Source of the DNA: Daldinia sp. FL1419
Lineage: Eukaryota; Ascomycota; Sordariomycetes; Xylariales; Hypoxylaceae
Reading direction: 5' to 3'
Assembly (NCBI GenBank): GCA_025201765.1
Contig: MU623358.1
Span: 186,001 to 250,000, forward strand
DNA length: 64,000 nucleotides
Shown: piece after piece, positions 35,809 through 47,774 of the stretch
Layout of the letters: every line of letters begins with the position of its first letter
Numbering within the stretch: the first letter of the stretch is position 1
Position numbers and translations under genes: made by a program
The notes under the pieces: model-generated
What the model was told of the DNA's origin: nothing
What the model saw: the letters and a program-made list of their open reading frames with translations, nothing else
The model's database searches: none

Positions 35809-36740
35809 GATTCCTCAGCGCCAAGTTAAGGCGAGATAAGCAATAGATAGCTCAGGGCTTCGAGTAACGAAGTAGCACGAGAACGGAAGGATCAATCGAT
35901 TACTCGGACCTATTTCCCCCCTCAAGTTTAGGGCAGATGTGAAGAAGGTAGACAGGGACAAGAATATAAATAAGTATTGATCGCCAGCTATATATAAGTC
36001 TAGGAAGTACCTAACACTAACATAACCGATGGGGCAGGAGAGGGGTCATACTAGGCCATAAACGATTAGGGGGAGGAAACAGAAAGTGGAAGGGAAAGTG
36101 ATGGATGTTGACGAGGGGGAAAAATCAGACGAGAAAGGAATTGTATCGAGCTTATAAGCATCAGGATTGTTCATCGTACGGTACGAGACAGGCAACCTAT
36201 AGGGCCTAAGGAACCAAGAGAAACTAATTAGATGACAGGTCATATAATCAAAACTACCTCAGGTAGGGTAGGTATGGATCACCGAATTCAAGGGAGAGAG
36301 GGGGGGGAAGAACATGGTCACGATCAGTCATGGATCAGCTTGGTGACATTGTGTGATGCCAATTATGTTCTACCGAGCCTCGAGGAGCTTTTTGAGTAGG
36401 TAGTAGGTACCTAGTTATTTATATTGCCCACTGGCTCGTTACTCGTTACTTTGCTGTACACAAAGTATAGAGGAGTTGTGTGCATACTTCGTGTGAGTAA
36501 TGATGATATAGGGAAAAGAGAAGGGGGGGAAAAAGAGTAAAAGTTGATGATGGAGGGGAAAGTAAAGAGCTATTACATACTACATGGCTTGTACCCTTGC
36601 AAATGGTATAGGTACCTACCTCACCTACATAAAATAATTGGTTACAGCCGTAGCAAGACGCATGGTAAGAAAGTGGAAAGCTACAAGGTCCTACGTAGAT
36701 TATAAGTGGACCATATCCCGCTCTGCTGAGATCAGCTTCA
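35809..36740. other. Calpain upstream region bordering the AT island
   Basis: No gene is seen. It contains G-rich tracts near 36296-36308 and CCTACCTC/TAGGTACC motifs near 36400-36420 and 36610-36625. Confidence 0.55.
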
Positions 36741-36749
36741 CAGCTTCGG
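36741..36749. repeat. 9-bp target site duplication, left copy
   Basis: CAGCTTCGG directly abuts the left inverted repeat. Its partner at 40522-40530 (TAGTTTTGG) differs only by three C-to-T changes. Confidence 0.8.
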
Positions 36750-36895
36750 CAGTATCTTTAAAATATTAAATAAAATCTCATAAAATACTAATCCATCCAT
36801 TTTTCCATATAAAATAATAACCCAACATACATATACTTAATTTATAAAAGGTTTAATCTAATCCTTAACCAAAATAAAATATTGCCTAATCACAT
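36750..36895. repeat. Left terminal inverted repeat
   Basis: The outermost 19 bases are identical to the reverse complement of the right end. The rest differs by C/T and A/G transitions only. Confidence 0.9.
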
Positions 36896-39800
36896 TTTAA
36901 ATATATTGTAACCTTAAAATACCATTTGTTTATTAAAATTATTATTAATACCTAATATAATAATTTATTAAAATTCTAATATTTTAATCCCATTTTAATA
37001 TTATATCTCCAATTCAATTTAAACCAATAATCCCTTTTAATTTTCTTAAAATTATATTATTAATTTATATATTTATTTAAACCCTTTAAAACCCTACCAA
37101 TTTAACCTCTCCAACCTTAAATTGTACAAATTCATCAGTTAGGTTACTTATAATCAATTGTAATGATATCCTATGAAAAAGAAAGACGTTATTGATATAC
37201 AATTTATAAAAAACATTTAAATTGTATAAAAAAATGTATAATACCTACTTTAAATTTATATACCAACAAAACTTTTATATATATATAAAAAATATTGTAT
37301 GTATTAAAGCACTAGAAAATGGATATAATTTAATTGGTTGGTTTATTTATTATTAATTTATATGCAATTATAATAATAAGTTAAAATCTTAAGGCTGTGG
37401 TAAAAGGTAATAAGGCTCTTATATATTTAATTATTAATATAAAGTTATAATTTTATATTTTAAAAGATAAAATAAATAATCTATTAAGGTGCAAGAAGTT
37501 TCTTATAATTATGAATTAAATTTTAATATAATTAATATTGAATTTTAACATTTATAAAAAAATAATTATAATTTAAAAATAACCATTTTAAGGTTATTAA
37601 GGATTGGGTTTTTAAATATATATTAAATTACCCATTTTTTATTAAATAATAATTTTAAATTTAATAACTTTAAACCTTATATACAATTTGGGTTAAAATC
37701 CAACCCTAATAATCCCCTCAATTCAAATGAAAAAGGCAATATATTATACAATATGATTTATCAAAGCAATATAATGGTAACAACATTTGATATGGCGAAT
37801 ATAAAACATGACTTAAAGAGACAATTATAAGGAAAGCTTATTGATACACAAATTTTACTCCAAAAATTACATCACTATAAAGACTCTTATAATATTAAAT
37901 TCGTAATAGATAAAAATCTAATCTCCAAATATATAATTCATCTATTCTGGACCTTTAAATGGTATATAAATATATAATATTACAACCCTAAAATTTTACT
38001 ATTTAATAATATATATAAAATAAATTTCAATTATTTTTTCTAACTCCCCATATTAATTTATATATAAAATAGATTAATTAATTTAATATATCTTTATTAA
38101 ATATAACAGGCCTTACCTCTTTATATACAAATTTTCATATAACATTTAGCCTAACCTCTGGAAAATTAAAGGCTAATTTTTTATAATAATTAAAATACTT
38201 AAAAAATTTACAAATTCAATATAAAATCAATCCTTTTACCATAATTTTAAATAACTTTTCTTAAACATTTAAATTAATTGTAAATAATATATTCAAAGAA
38301 ACACCATAATAATTATATATATAACATATTTTTAAAAATATAATATATTACATAATTAAAAAATAGGTAAAAATATTGTTAAGGATTATTAAAACATTAT
38401 TTACAAATAATAAAAAACATATAATTAATAATTATATAACATTAAATAAGGATTTACCTAATCCAAACCCCCCCTTATACAACCTTTTTATTAACAATAA
38501 GGTTAATAATAACCTTAAAAAAACTAAAAATAATTTAAAAACTAACAAAATTACCCATAAAATTACCAAAAAACCTTAACACCCAATTTTCAATACAAAC
38601 GCATAGCCTAACACTCACAATAACTTTATTTTAACTTAAAAATCAATAATATACACTCAAACAAAAGATTTATTTTAAATTACATAAAATTTATTAAAAA
38701 AACAATTCCATCATTAAATTTATAAATTAAATACCCTATTATTATTATACAAATAAAATTTTTTAAAAATTTTAATTTAATTATATAAAATTTAGGTATT
38801 TAGAATATACCTCTTACCTACACACACTCATAATATATTTTAACTTAATATCAAAAAATATTACAAGAATTTTAATTAATTAAAAACTTCCAAAATAAAT
38901 TTAAAATTTTTTATTAACCCATTATTTACCCAATTAAAAAAATAATATATACACAGGCATTTTTAAATTATTATTTATTTTAAAATTCCTTAAAATTTAA
39001 TCAATTTTTTATATATTTTTTTAAAATATTTTTACTAACATTTTTTTTTTTTTTTAACCTTAATAAATTACTTAATTAAATATTATTTCCTTTAATAATT
39101 CCAATTTATTTAATATATTATATTATATATATGTAATTATGGTATTATAATTATTAATAGAATTAAAACTATATATAAACATTTAAAATAATATATTAAA
39201 CATTATTATTATAAATTAAATATATTATATAATTTAATATATAATATATATATTAAATATAAAATTACATATAAATTAAACCTTTAAAAAATTAAATTTT
39301 AAAATCTTATTAAATATTGTACTATAAAAATTTTTCATTATATATTACACCATATCTCACTTAAAATTATAAAACAAATTTAATTTCAATTTAAATTTAT
39401 GTTTAAGGATTATAAGATTTATTTTAAAAAAGATATTTTAAAACCTCCTTACAAATATCTATTTATAAAATAGTGGGATCTATCCTATAAACACATATTA
39501 TATAATTTAATATTAAATAATTAAAAAGGTATAAATCTAAGCCAATTATAAATTCTTAAATTAAATAATATTGGTTGCTATTGGTAATTATATCTTAATA
39601 ATAATTTAAATCTTATTAATAAAAAAACAAAAAATATTAAGACTTTAGATTTTAAAATGTTTTAAAGGCAAAAATACAGATTAACTCATTCAAACAATTT
39701 ATCCCTTAAATTAATATAATATAAATTAAATAAAATTAATATTATAAATCTTAAAAGGTATAATTTAGAAACAACCCCAAAACCTTAAAATTAACCTTTA

Positions 39801-40375
39801 AAATCAATTAATTATAATCCTAATCATATATCCTCTTATAACAAACTTCTTCCACCCCTTACTCAACATTAACAAAGCCATAAAATCAAAATTAAAAAAA
39901 TTAAAAAAAAAAATATTATAATTACCAATATAATAAAACTACTAAAGAAATAATAAAATTAAATAAAATTAATATTAAAACATTTATTAATATTAATATT
40001 ATTACTTATACTACCATTATAATCATACACAATACCCTCAACACTAATATTTATAATAATAAAACCTAATATAACCCTTCTTAATATACATGGATTACAA
40101 AGTATATAAAGTTAATTTTAAAGTTAATTTCAAAATATATAACACTTTTCCTAACCTAAATTTCAAATACTTGTAATACCCTTGCAATACCAAAATTAAT
40201 GGCCTAATTAATCTAATCAATCTAACCAATCAAATACACACAATTGGAATTTATATTACTATAATAATTAAATAAATATATAATTAAAAGGAATAATTAA
40301 GAAATTATTTAAATTTTTATAAAATAATTAAATTAATTAAATTTATTATATTATTTTAAATATTAAATATATAAT

Positions 40376-40521
40376 ATATAACTAGGCAATATTCTATTTT
40401 AATTAAAGATTAAACTAAACCCCTTACAAATTAAATATATATATATTAAATTACTATCTCACGTGGAAAAGTAGATAGGTTAGTATTTTATAAGATTTTA
40501 CCTAATATTTTAAAGATACTG
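40376..40521. repeat. Right terminal inverted repeat
   Basis: Reverse-complement partner of 36750-36895. Alignment has no gaps through the shared ATTGCCTA block at 40383-40390, then identity fades. Confidence 0.9.
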
Positions 40522-40530
40522 TAGTTTTGG
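40522..40530. repeat. 9-bp target site duplication, right copy
   Basis: TAGTTTTGG, equal to the left copy after three C-to-T changes. Confidence 0.8.
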
Positions 40531-41149
40531 CAGGCTTTGGCTCAACCTACCTAGCAGCCTAACCTAGGCAGGTACATTAGATGCATGTGGTAGGTACGTA
40601 CGTACAGGAGGCACGTATACCTAACCTGTGTATGTATTTAGGTATCTACATGTACCTAGGTAATTGGGGGCCGAAATGCCAAGCATCAGGAGAGGTACCT
40701 GATTGGCCAATCGAGACTTTACGTAGTAGTGTGACCCAGCCCTCATTTTGTGGGTCATGGTGCAATACCTCCAATTCCACTCCCAATTCCAATTCCAATC
40801 CTGGGTCAACTCCACAAAATATTCAACTCGCATATCAGCGTCGTCGACGATGCTGAAAATATTTCCACATCTAGCACGATCCTGCGCTGAAAAAACAAAA
40901 AAAAAAAAAAAACAAACAAAATTTAAAAGAATTTTTGAAAGAAAGAGGAGAAAGAAGAAGGGGATTGTCAACAGGCACAGTTACAATCGAAAAGAAATAT
41001 GAATAAAGGAATAGTCGGCTACATGAAATTTTATTATTCTATTTTACCCATGGTGGAAATAATAATAATAATAATAAATAATATTATTATATATCGGGAA
41101 CTGAATCACCAATCACCAATCACCTACCGACTCAGGTACTTGTTCTTAA
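40531..41149. other. Region right of the AT island
   Basis: No gene is seen. Base composition returns to normal at once. TAGGTACGTACGTAC and CCTAGGTAA motifs lie at 40545-40665; A-rich and (AAT)n tracts lie at 40888-40930 and 41055-41090. Confidence 0.55.
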
Positions 41150-42373
41150 CTACAGAAGCAGTGCAATGGAAGTGGTTATCCGCCCCGTACTCATAATCTC
41201 ATGGTCAGTTTGAGTCCATGCAAAATTTACCTGAAGATTCAGGTTTCTATCGCGAATAAAGTCGGCAAAGCGGTGACTTCCCAGCATGGGGTTGTTGAGG
41301 AGGTTGCCCGGAATAAGATCCAAGACGGTATTCAACACCGGACCCCACCACGAACAGGAAATACTACTTTCTAATCCGTCCACCAAAGCATCTCGTGTTA
41401 CTCCCGGTGCATCCCCAACGCCCCTTTGATATCTTGCATATGGAACAACCGCTCTCCATGCTCGTTCTAACAGTCTATCCCCTATTTCGACAGGGAAGTC
41501 ATTGGTGCCGTTCTTACTCTTCCAAAAATCAATAAGTACGGACATGGCATCCTCGAGACGAGCGCCCTGTCTACGAGGATGAAGCGACCAGCCGGCAGCG
41601 TGGTCACAAATGATCCTCAGCCCTACCAGCATTAGATCCGGGTCATCCGCAAATCTCGTGTCGTTATTAAGAAACCATCTGAGGGCGGGTGCAAAGCAGA
41701 GCTCACAAGCTCTTTGAAACGACATATTAGTGCCCTGGATAATGGCTTGGGCCGTCAATGGCGACATCATTCTTATTTTGTCAGGCCCAAACTGGCCAAA
41801 GACTACGGGCAAATCCCACCAAGACAATAATTCTTCGAATCTTTCGAGGTCGATATGCTCACGGCGCTGAAGGATGACATCGATAGCAACGACATTATCA
41901 TAGTATATACAATTCGAAAGTATTGACCCGTTGCTCAAAGGAGTCCAGAGGCGCAGTGAGGATATAGTATTCGTCTCGATGCAGCTATCGAGAACCCACT
42001 CCATGACTTGACGTCCTCTGGGGTGTACAGAAAGGAATTGTAACGTTGCAAAGGTAAAAGCCTCTCCGACGCATGAGCCCCAATCTGGGGTATACGTCGC
42101 CTCTGGCGATGGCCTTATGTGATTCCTAAGGAGTATATCGCGAAGCTTAGCCAATAGGCTGAAATTACACTCCCGCATTGCATAATTTAGAGGCAGCGTG
42201 GCCTCTTCTAGACTCGGGTTCTCATAAGTAATCTTTACTAGCCTCTCGAAGACTGTGTTGCTTAGGGCCCTGTTCATACGTGCTAATCGGAAACCGAGCG
42301 GCATTGGTACGGATTGCGCAAGCCTAGCCAGGACGTCAAAGCTGAGCCGTGGACGGAACCCATTTGGATCCAT
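41150..42373 (-). CDS. Hypothetical protein, 407 residues
   Basis: Single open frame of 407 residues with normal codon texture and no internal stop. The N-terminus FDVLARLAQSVPMPLGFRLARMNRAL resembles the helical start of fungal F-box- or ankyrin-type accessory proteins, followed by repeated helix-rich segments (LLAKLRDILLRNHIR, VVAIDVILQRREHIDLERFEELL). I do not recognise a defined domain. No signal peptide or membrane segment is seen. It lies next to the degraded transposon in the accessory part of the window. The C-terminus after about residue 385 (TGRITTSIALLL) could be an intron read-through. Confidence 0.6.
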   Translation of the reverse strand: MDPNGFRPRLSFDVLARLAQSVPMPLGFRLARMNRALSNTVFERLVKITYENPSLEEATLPLNYAMRECNFSLLAKLRDILLRNHIRPSPEATYTPDWGSCVGEAFTFATLQFLSVHPRGRQVMEWVLDSCIETNTISSLRLWTPLSNGSILSNCIYYDNVVAIDVILQRREHIDLERFEELLSWWDLPVVFGQFGPDKIRMMSPLTAQAIIQGTNMSFQRACELCFAPALRWFLNNDTRFADDPDLMLVGLRIICDHAAGWSLHPRRQGARLEDAMSVLIDFWKSKNGTNDFPVEIGDRLLERAWRAVVPYARYQRGVGDAPGVTRDALVDGLESSISCSWWGPVLNTVLDLIPGNLLNNPMLGSHRFADFIRDRNLNLQVNFAWTQTDHEIMSTGRITTSIALLL

Positions 42374-43472
42374 TGTGGACAGTTTATTTTTTGATATACA
42401 AATGCTCTAAGAGTATTTACGTATTGTCCAGATGTGTCTAAATTATCTTTCTATCGTGTTTGGTTAAGAGGTAGGTAGTTCCCAAGGTGTTGATACGGAC
42501 AAGTGAGTATGCTGATAAAAATCGAAAGCTCAGCATTCACTTGCCTTCTTCTTATATTTTACTCTCAGTAGCAACTGTTCTAAACTTGTATTTCAACAAC
42601 CAGACACGATTCTCGTGTTGGTTTACTTTGCTTTGAGATTACAGCTAACAAACGAGGCAGCCGATAATAGTGTGCTTGTTCAGTCTCAGTTGGTAGATTT
42701 ACAACTACCTAGGTAGGTACCTATATGGTTCAAATTCGTACAGTTCTATTAAACCTACTATCTTGAAGGTGAGTAGGCGTTGGGCCGGGGGAGCGCCATT
42801 GGTAAATAACACGACCATAGAGCCTCGTAGTCGTAGTTTTTACACGATTCGCCAGTACCTATACAGTATGCATTGCTCAAGAATATACCTAGGATATCTA
42901 GAATACTCTATCATCATCCTAGTAAGCTTTATAAGAACATACGTATCAAATAGCTTTATATAAAAGAATAAAATGAGTATATTGCGATGTAATTAGCGGT
43001 CTAACTCGGCTGCTCCGTTGAAAACTCATACCACCTAACATGAGTCTTTCATGCTAGTCGGCTTACACTTTCTGATTCCAGATACATGATGCGATATTAT
43101 GGATTTAAGTATGTTCTATTTGATTTTATAGCCGCATGATGATTTACATGCTCGTATTTTGGGGATTATGCAGCGAGTCTCCTAGTCACGAAATCTACCT
43201 ACGGTTTTTATCGCCAGTCAATTCAATCTCCTCCTATTAGGTTATGCCGTGCGTATCCCAACCATGAGTGGTTCATTCATCGCCGTGCTCTGAAGAAATT
43301 AAGTAGAAGAAGAGATTTGGATATATAAATTCAAGCATGCCTTCGAATCTTTGATATGCTCTTACGCCAGCTCATTCAAGACAACTATCCTAGATATCGG
43401 CAACGTTCGTCATTACATTAAGACAATACCTCCCAACACTACCTCGACCTCACGCAAAAAGCCTTGAACACT
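42374..43472. other. Intergenic region, 1.1 kb
   Basis: No gene is supported. CTACCTAGGTAGGTACC lies at about 42703-42722. The last 100 bases are the promoter side of the small secreted protein gene. Confidence 0.55.
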
Positions 43473-43761
43473 ATGCGTCTCGTCCAATTTTTCTCGATCC
43501 TTTCCCTCGGGCTAGGCGTTCTCGCCCAAACACGCGAATGTTCGACTCGAAACGACTGCCCAGGAAGCAAAGTGTGTCAACGTAGGTGAAATTTATTCAC
43601 ACGAGAACCAACTTAATGACGATATTAGCATGGAATATTCAACTAATGCTCATACAGATAAAACTTGTCAGTATTATGAGAGCTGGATCTGTACTGAGCC
43701 AAGCGATCCAGCCTGCAACAATGGAGTCCAAGATGAGTGCTACCATAGCTGTGATACCTAA
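43473..43761 (+). CDS. Small secreted cysteine-rich protein (candidate effector)
   Basis: Exons 43473-43581 and 43658-43761 (76-nt intron, gtaggt..tacag) give 70 residues. A clear signal peptide MRLVQFFSILSLGLGVLA is followed by about 52 mature residues holding eight cysteines in the pattern C-x5-C-x5-C-x3-C-x7-C-x8-C-x7-C-x3-C, beginning ECSTRNDC and ending YHSCDT. Size, signal peptide and an even number of cysteines suit a disulfide-stabilised secreted peptide of the effector or antimicrobial kind. I do not recognise a named family. It is too small to stand out as an ORF; the intron was found by requiring the cysteine-rich frame to continue. Function is inferred only. Confidence 0.75.
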
Positions 43762-43997
43762 ATAGAACATCGTGCTCGGTATGAATCATATATACCTAGG
43801 CTAGGGGTACATATAGACCGAAATGGGAGTGGCTCAGGGACATACTCTGTACCTCGATGCATAAGTACATATACAAGAAGCGACTGGCTTCGTTCATCGA
43901 CTTTGACAAGACTATCTTTGACGCTTATTATCATTGTAGAAAACCCTCCAAGTCCCGCTTAATACTCTCTGTATGCACCTAGCCTCCAGAATGTCCG

Positions 43998-45356
43998 TCA
44001 AAGAGAATACGGCTGCTTATGATGTTTCTTTGCCTGGTTAAATATAACCTTCTGGAATTCTGCATGAAGGGCCATGACTTTTGGATGCATTGGCGGAATG
44101 ATTTGACAGACCGCTGTCCCACAGACACCAGTCTCGTGGTCAATAAACCACATACAACTCGGATACCCGCCCCAAAGCACGGTATTCGGTGCGAACCGAC
44201 CTTCCTGGCTCTCCTTCGCCACAAGGCCCGCGAAACTCCACGTTTTCCTAACTGCCGATGGAATTTGTAGTCCAAGGTACTGTGTCTTCTCAGGTGAGGA
44301 GTTGATATCGTCGTTGAGACTTTGCTCCAGCTTTTCGTCGAGCTGTGGGCGAAAAAGCTCCTCGTACATCGCAGGTGATAGGAGTTTGGGGTCTCGCCGA
44401 AAGACGGCAGAGAGGAACGTGTAGTATGCCTTTGGAGTCGCGAAGACGCCTGCACCCCCTAAGCAGCCTGACACCCCACCCATCATATCGAGACCCGAAG
44501 CGTCTACTGCCGGCGGCTCTCCTTTGTCATTAAGTGTGCTAATATCGGCTACTCTATCTTTCATGCCTTCCTTTGCCCTCGGGAAGAAACTAGCGTCATT
44601 TTCAATTCCCAGCGGCGTCCAGATACGCTCAAGCATGAACTCGTCCAGACTAAGGTTAGTCGCAGCTTCGACTGCCAGCCCAGCCCATTCGAAACTCGTA
44701 CCGTACGAATATCCTGTTCCCGGGGGGTAGACAAGAGGCAACGTAGCTATATGCTCCGTATCTGGGCCTGAGAACGGTTTTTCGCCGCGAGAGGCGCGCC
44801 ACTTTAAAAGCAAGGGGTTGAACCAGTCATACTCATGACCAGATGTATGCGTAAGTAACATCCTCAGAGTGATGGGGATGGTATTAGGCGTGAGGATAGC
44901 AGTGTTCTTGTCATCGTCGAAGCCAGTAATGATACCATATTTCCCAATTCCAGGTAGCAACGGTTTGACGTCTTTATCTAGGTCCAAAGTTCCATCCTGC
45001 ACGCATTGCAAAACAGCGACAGCGGTCATGAGCTTGGTCATGGAAGCAATGCCGCTAATCGTAGATTCTGTGTAGGGAAGATTACTTCCTTCTTTAAGGC
45101 TCGCCTTCCCAAAAGACTTGGAGTATATGATATTTCCTATTAACGAAATCAGCGGTTTGATTCCAACTAGCGCCCCTGAAGTAGTGCGGCGTCTTCGTTA
45201 TTGAGGTGCCCAGCAAAGTCCCATACCTATAACTAGCCATAAAAAACGTACTTAAGGGGGAACTTTACCATCTCTGTCTCCTGCAAAAAGCGAGACTCCG
45301 GGAAGTAGTCCTGAAGCTATAGCATCTTCATATAGTTTATCGATAGTTTGCGTCAT
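43998..45356 (-). CDS. Serine beta-lactamase-like / class C esterase-type protein
   Basis: Exons 45269-45356 and 43998-45136 give 408 residues, the usual size for fungal beta-lactamase-related proteins. The serine-nucleophile motif SxxK is SMTK (Ser61, Lys64), the tyrosine motif is YSY (about residues 172-174), and the region around LWGGYPSCMWFIDHETGVCG is where the third motif lies. In fungi this family includes transesterases (LovD-like), lactone-acting hydrolases and proteins of unknown role; true antibiotic hydrolysis is not implied. No signal peptide is seen (MTQTIDKLYEDAIASGLLPG). The intron is 132 nt, long for this window. Confidence 0.88.
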
Positions 45357-45819
45357 GACTGTATTGAAATCCGTTATAAGTTCAAATACGTTATGGTTTC
45401 TCGTCTAGGTATACAGCACAACTTAACGGATATCTACGACCGGACACGACAGTTGGGTTACCGAACAAAGGGTGAATTTTCTAGTGAAATTCACAGCGGG
45501 GGGATATGAGGGGTCGAGGACGCCAAGCGGATAGAAAATGGGTATATCGTTCGGTTCGGCGATCGGTCAGGGCGGTACTTACATCCGAAAACCATTCCCT
45601 TAAAGACTAGTAGATGCGAATACTTACCAAGGATTTATATGCACATGTGCTTATTGAGCACTCAGGCGGGTAGATCCATAGCCCTTTTTGATGGGACTTT
45701 CTCGTGGGTATCTGAAAATAGGGGCATAGATCAGGAACTACGAAGAGTTATGTCTAGTCACATTCTCAACGGATGGTAATGATTGATATTATCCTATAAA
45801 ATATTCTATAAAATATTAT
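45357..45819. other. Spacer with AT-rich end
   Basis: No gene is seen. Confidence 0.5.
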
Positions 45820-46420
45820 TTATCCAAGGTATTTCACTTCAGGAATTCCTTTACCTTTTCTTCCTACCGCTCGAAATACTCCGGAGCCAAACCCTCCAGT
45901 TCCGAACTGGCGATGTGCGAACTCGGAAGCCAGGAACCAGTTGGCAACTTTAGACGACGCATATATTTCATTCTGACCCTTTATACCAAAAGGACCTTGT
46001 AAATATCCCTTCCGGATCACGCCCTGAGGGCTCACCACATCGACGAGGACCGATGCAGGCCATATAACGCGCACAGCATCCTTAGGGGGACTCCTTGGCT
46101 GTTTTGGTAAGAATAGGGGCCAGAAACCGGGTGAGTAGACGGTGTCCAATGGGAATTAATAGTAAAAGGATATTCGTTGCCCCTGAGGGGTTCGGGTGCA
46201 TTCTTTCGGGTACCAGTGCCCGCATTGTTGAATAAAACGTCGAGTCTTCCACTCGGACCCTCCAACCCCCCAAAGCTGCTGGGTGGCGTTCTCGACGCTT
46301 GCGAAATCCGCTACGTCCGGTTGTATGAAATGTAAGCTCCCCGTCTCCACGTCTGCAGTGGGAAAAACTGCGTCCAGATAGCCCCAAGAGACATATTTAG
46401 GCATACATAAAACCAAAGGA
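45820..46420 (-). pseudogene. Short-chain dehydrogenase/reductase fragment with frameshifts
   Basis: Recognisable SDR pieces lie in order but in different frames: QPDVADFASVENATQQLW (frame of 46416), then RLDVLFNNAGTGTRKNAP with the NNAG motif (frame of 46265), then LLTRFLAPILTKTAKESP (frame of 46387), then AVRVIWPASVLVD and EIYASSKVANWFLASEF with the YxxxK pair (frame of 46149). At least three frameshifts separate them. The N-terminal cofactor-binding Gly motif and the C-terminus are missing. Intact relatives are NADP-dependent SDRs of the retinol-dehydrogenase-like type common in fungi. It cannot encode a working enzyme as read. Confidence 0.85.
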
Positions 46421-46775
46421 AGGGTGATATTAAAGGGGCTATTGTATATTATACAGAAAATTGAAATGAGAGGTACTCATCAACCACTTCAAAGGTTGGT
46501 TTGTGCGATTTGTAAGGGCCCAATTATATACGGATACCCCTGACTGGGATATATACCAGGGGGTTGACGCCATATCCAAGTGGCTGGGTGGTATGTAATG
46601 CGTAATACAGAATCGTACCGAGCTGTGCCATTATGTAGGTAGGCTTAGACACAAAAGAATCTCAGAGGCATGGTTTATCCCGCTCGGAAAATTGAGAAAT
46701 AACTTTGGGACTACCTGATACGATATATATTACCAAAGATACAGATAGTTCACACTCAGGTATGATTACAAAAAT

Positions 46776-47774
46776 TCATCCACTTAATCCTCCATCAACC
46801 GGGAAGCTGGTTCGAGTGATGAATCTACTCTCGTCACCTAGGAGGTAGCTGACCATCGCGGCAACTTCACTCATCGGCAAGAACTCTTTAAACAGCACCG
46901 GCCACTCGTCCATATTCAAGCCAGGTGGTCCATTACGCAGTGTGTTCTGCATACCCCCATCTACAAAACCCCTGGAGTGAGCATCGGTTAGTTACTGTCT
47001 GCTTCCCGTCGCCTCTGGAGGATGGAAATGATTAAAATCTGGGAGGTGCAACCTACGGGCACACGGCGTTAACCCGGACACGACGGTGTGCGTGCTGAGC
47101 GGCGGCGACCTTGGTCAGGCCGATGACGCCGAACTAATAAAGTATCAGCTTCTACTAATATAGTTCATTCGCGCATTGATGGATTAGAGTATTACCTTAG
47201 AGCACGAATAAGCCGGCAGGATCGGTATGCCATGGAGCCCAGCATTGCTAGACATGTTTACAACACTACCACCTTCCTCGATCACACGGAGCTGGTACTT
47301 GAGGCAGTTGAACATCCCAGTCAGGTTTACGTCGATGACTCGGGTGAAGTTCTCATAGCTCATCTCCGTTAGCGAGGTGAGATCGCCAATGATTCCTATA
47401 TTGTTGCAACCAGGTTAGCCAATTGCTTAGTTGAAGGAGGAAAAGGAGAGACAGGCCATCTAGCCATATACAAGAACCAGCTTACCGGCATTGTTAACAC
47501 ATCCGTCAATCTTCCCAAATTTCGCCTTCGACTCGGTGACCCATTCCTCAACGGACTTTGGGTCCGAGACGTTTACAAACGACGCTACTATTTGAATATC
47601 AGGATAGGCCATGGAGAGACGCTGTGCCTCGAGGTTAAGTTTATCTATCTGGAAATCCGCCAAGGAGAGGAAAGCACCACGAGCTGCTATATAGTCAGCT
47701 ATAGTCGCCCCGATCCCTTGGGCTGCTCCCGTCAAGAGTATAACCTTTCCTTTGAGAGGCTTTGGGTCCGCCAT
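46776..47774 (-). CDS. Short-chain dehydrogenase/reductase (classical SDR)
   Basis: Four exons (47486-47774, 47196-47395, 47057-47133, 46776-46971) give 253 residues, typical for a classical SDR. Seen in order: TGAAQGIG cofactor loop, NNAG, VVNMSSNAG with the catalytic serine, YSCSK with the catalytic Tyr and Lys, VRVNAVCPG, and the C-terminal FPVDGGLSG. The TGAAQGIG loop is followed by an acidic residue at the end of strand 2 (LADFQ), which suggests NAD(H) preference. Substrate unknown. It lies directly upstream of an SDR pseudogene on the same strand, but the two belong to different SDR subgroups by sequence. Confidence 0.9.

Larger units (their letters stand above)
36750..40521. mobile_element. 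RIP-degraded Mutator-like DNA transposon (MULE), 3,772 bp
   Basis: The whole AT-rich island is bounded by terminal inverted repeats. 36750-36895 aligns with the reverse complement of 40376-40521 over about 146 bases without an indel, and the differences I found are transitions. The ends begin CAGTATCTTTAAAATATTA. A 9-bp target duplication flanks it. Long TIRs plus a 9-bp duplication are the mark of Mutator-like elements, known in fungi from Hop of Fusarium. The interior is overwhelmingly A/T with no usable reading frame, as expected after repeat-induced point mutation (C to T at repeats), so no transposase can be recognised. Superfamily rests on TIR length and duplication size; the element itself is well supported. 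Confidence 0.85.

Noticed and set aside
36750..36760. Tc1/mariner or hAT assignment for the element
   Set aside because: There is no TA target duplication, and the duplication is 9 bp rather than 8; the 146-bp TIR suits Mutator-like elements better.
36750..40521. AT island as centromeric or mitochondrial-like DNA
   Set aside because: It has precise inverted repeats and a target duplication, and ordinary genes resume directly on both sides.
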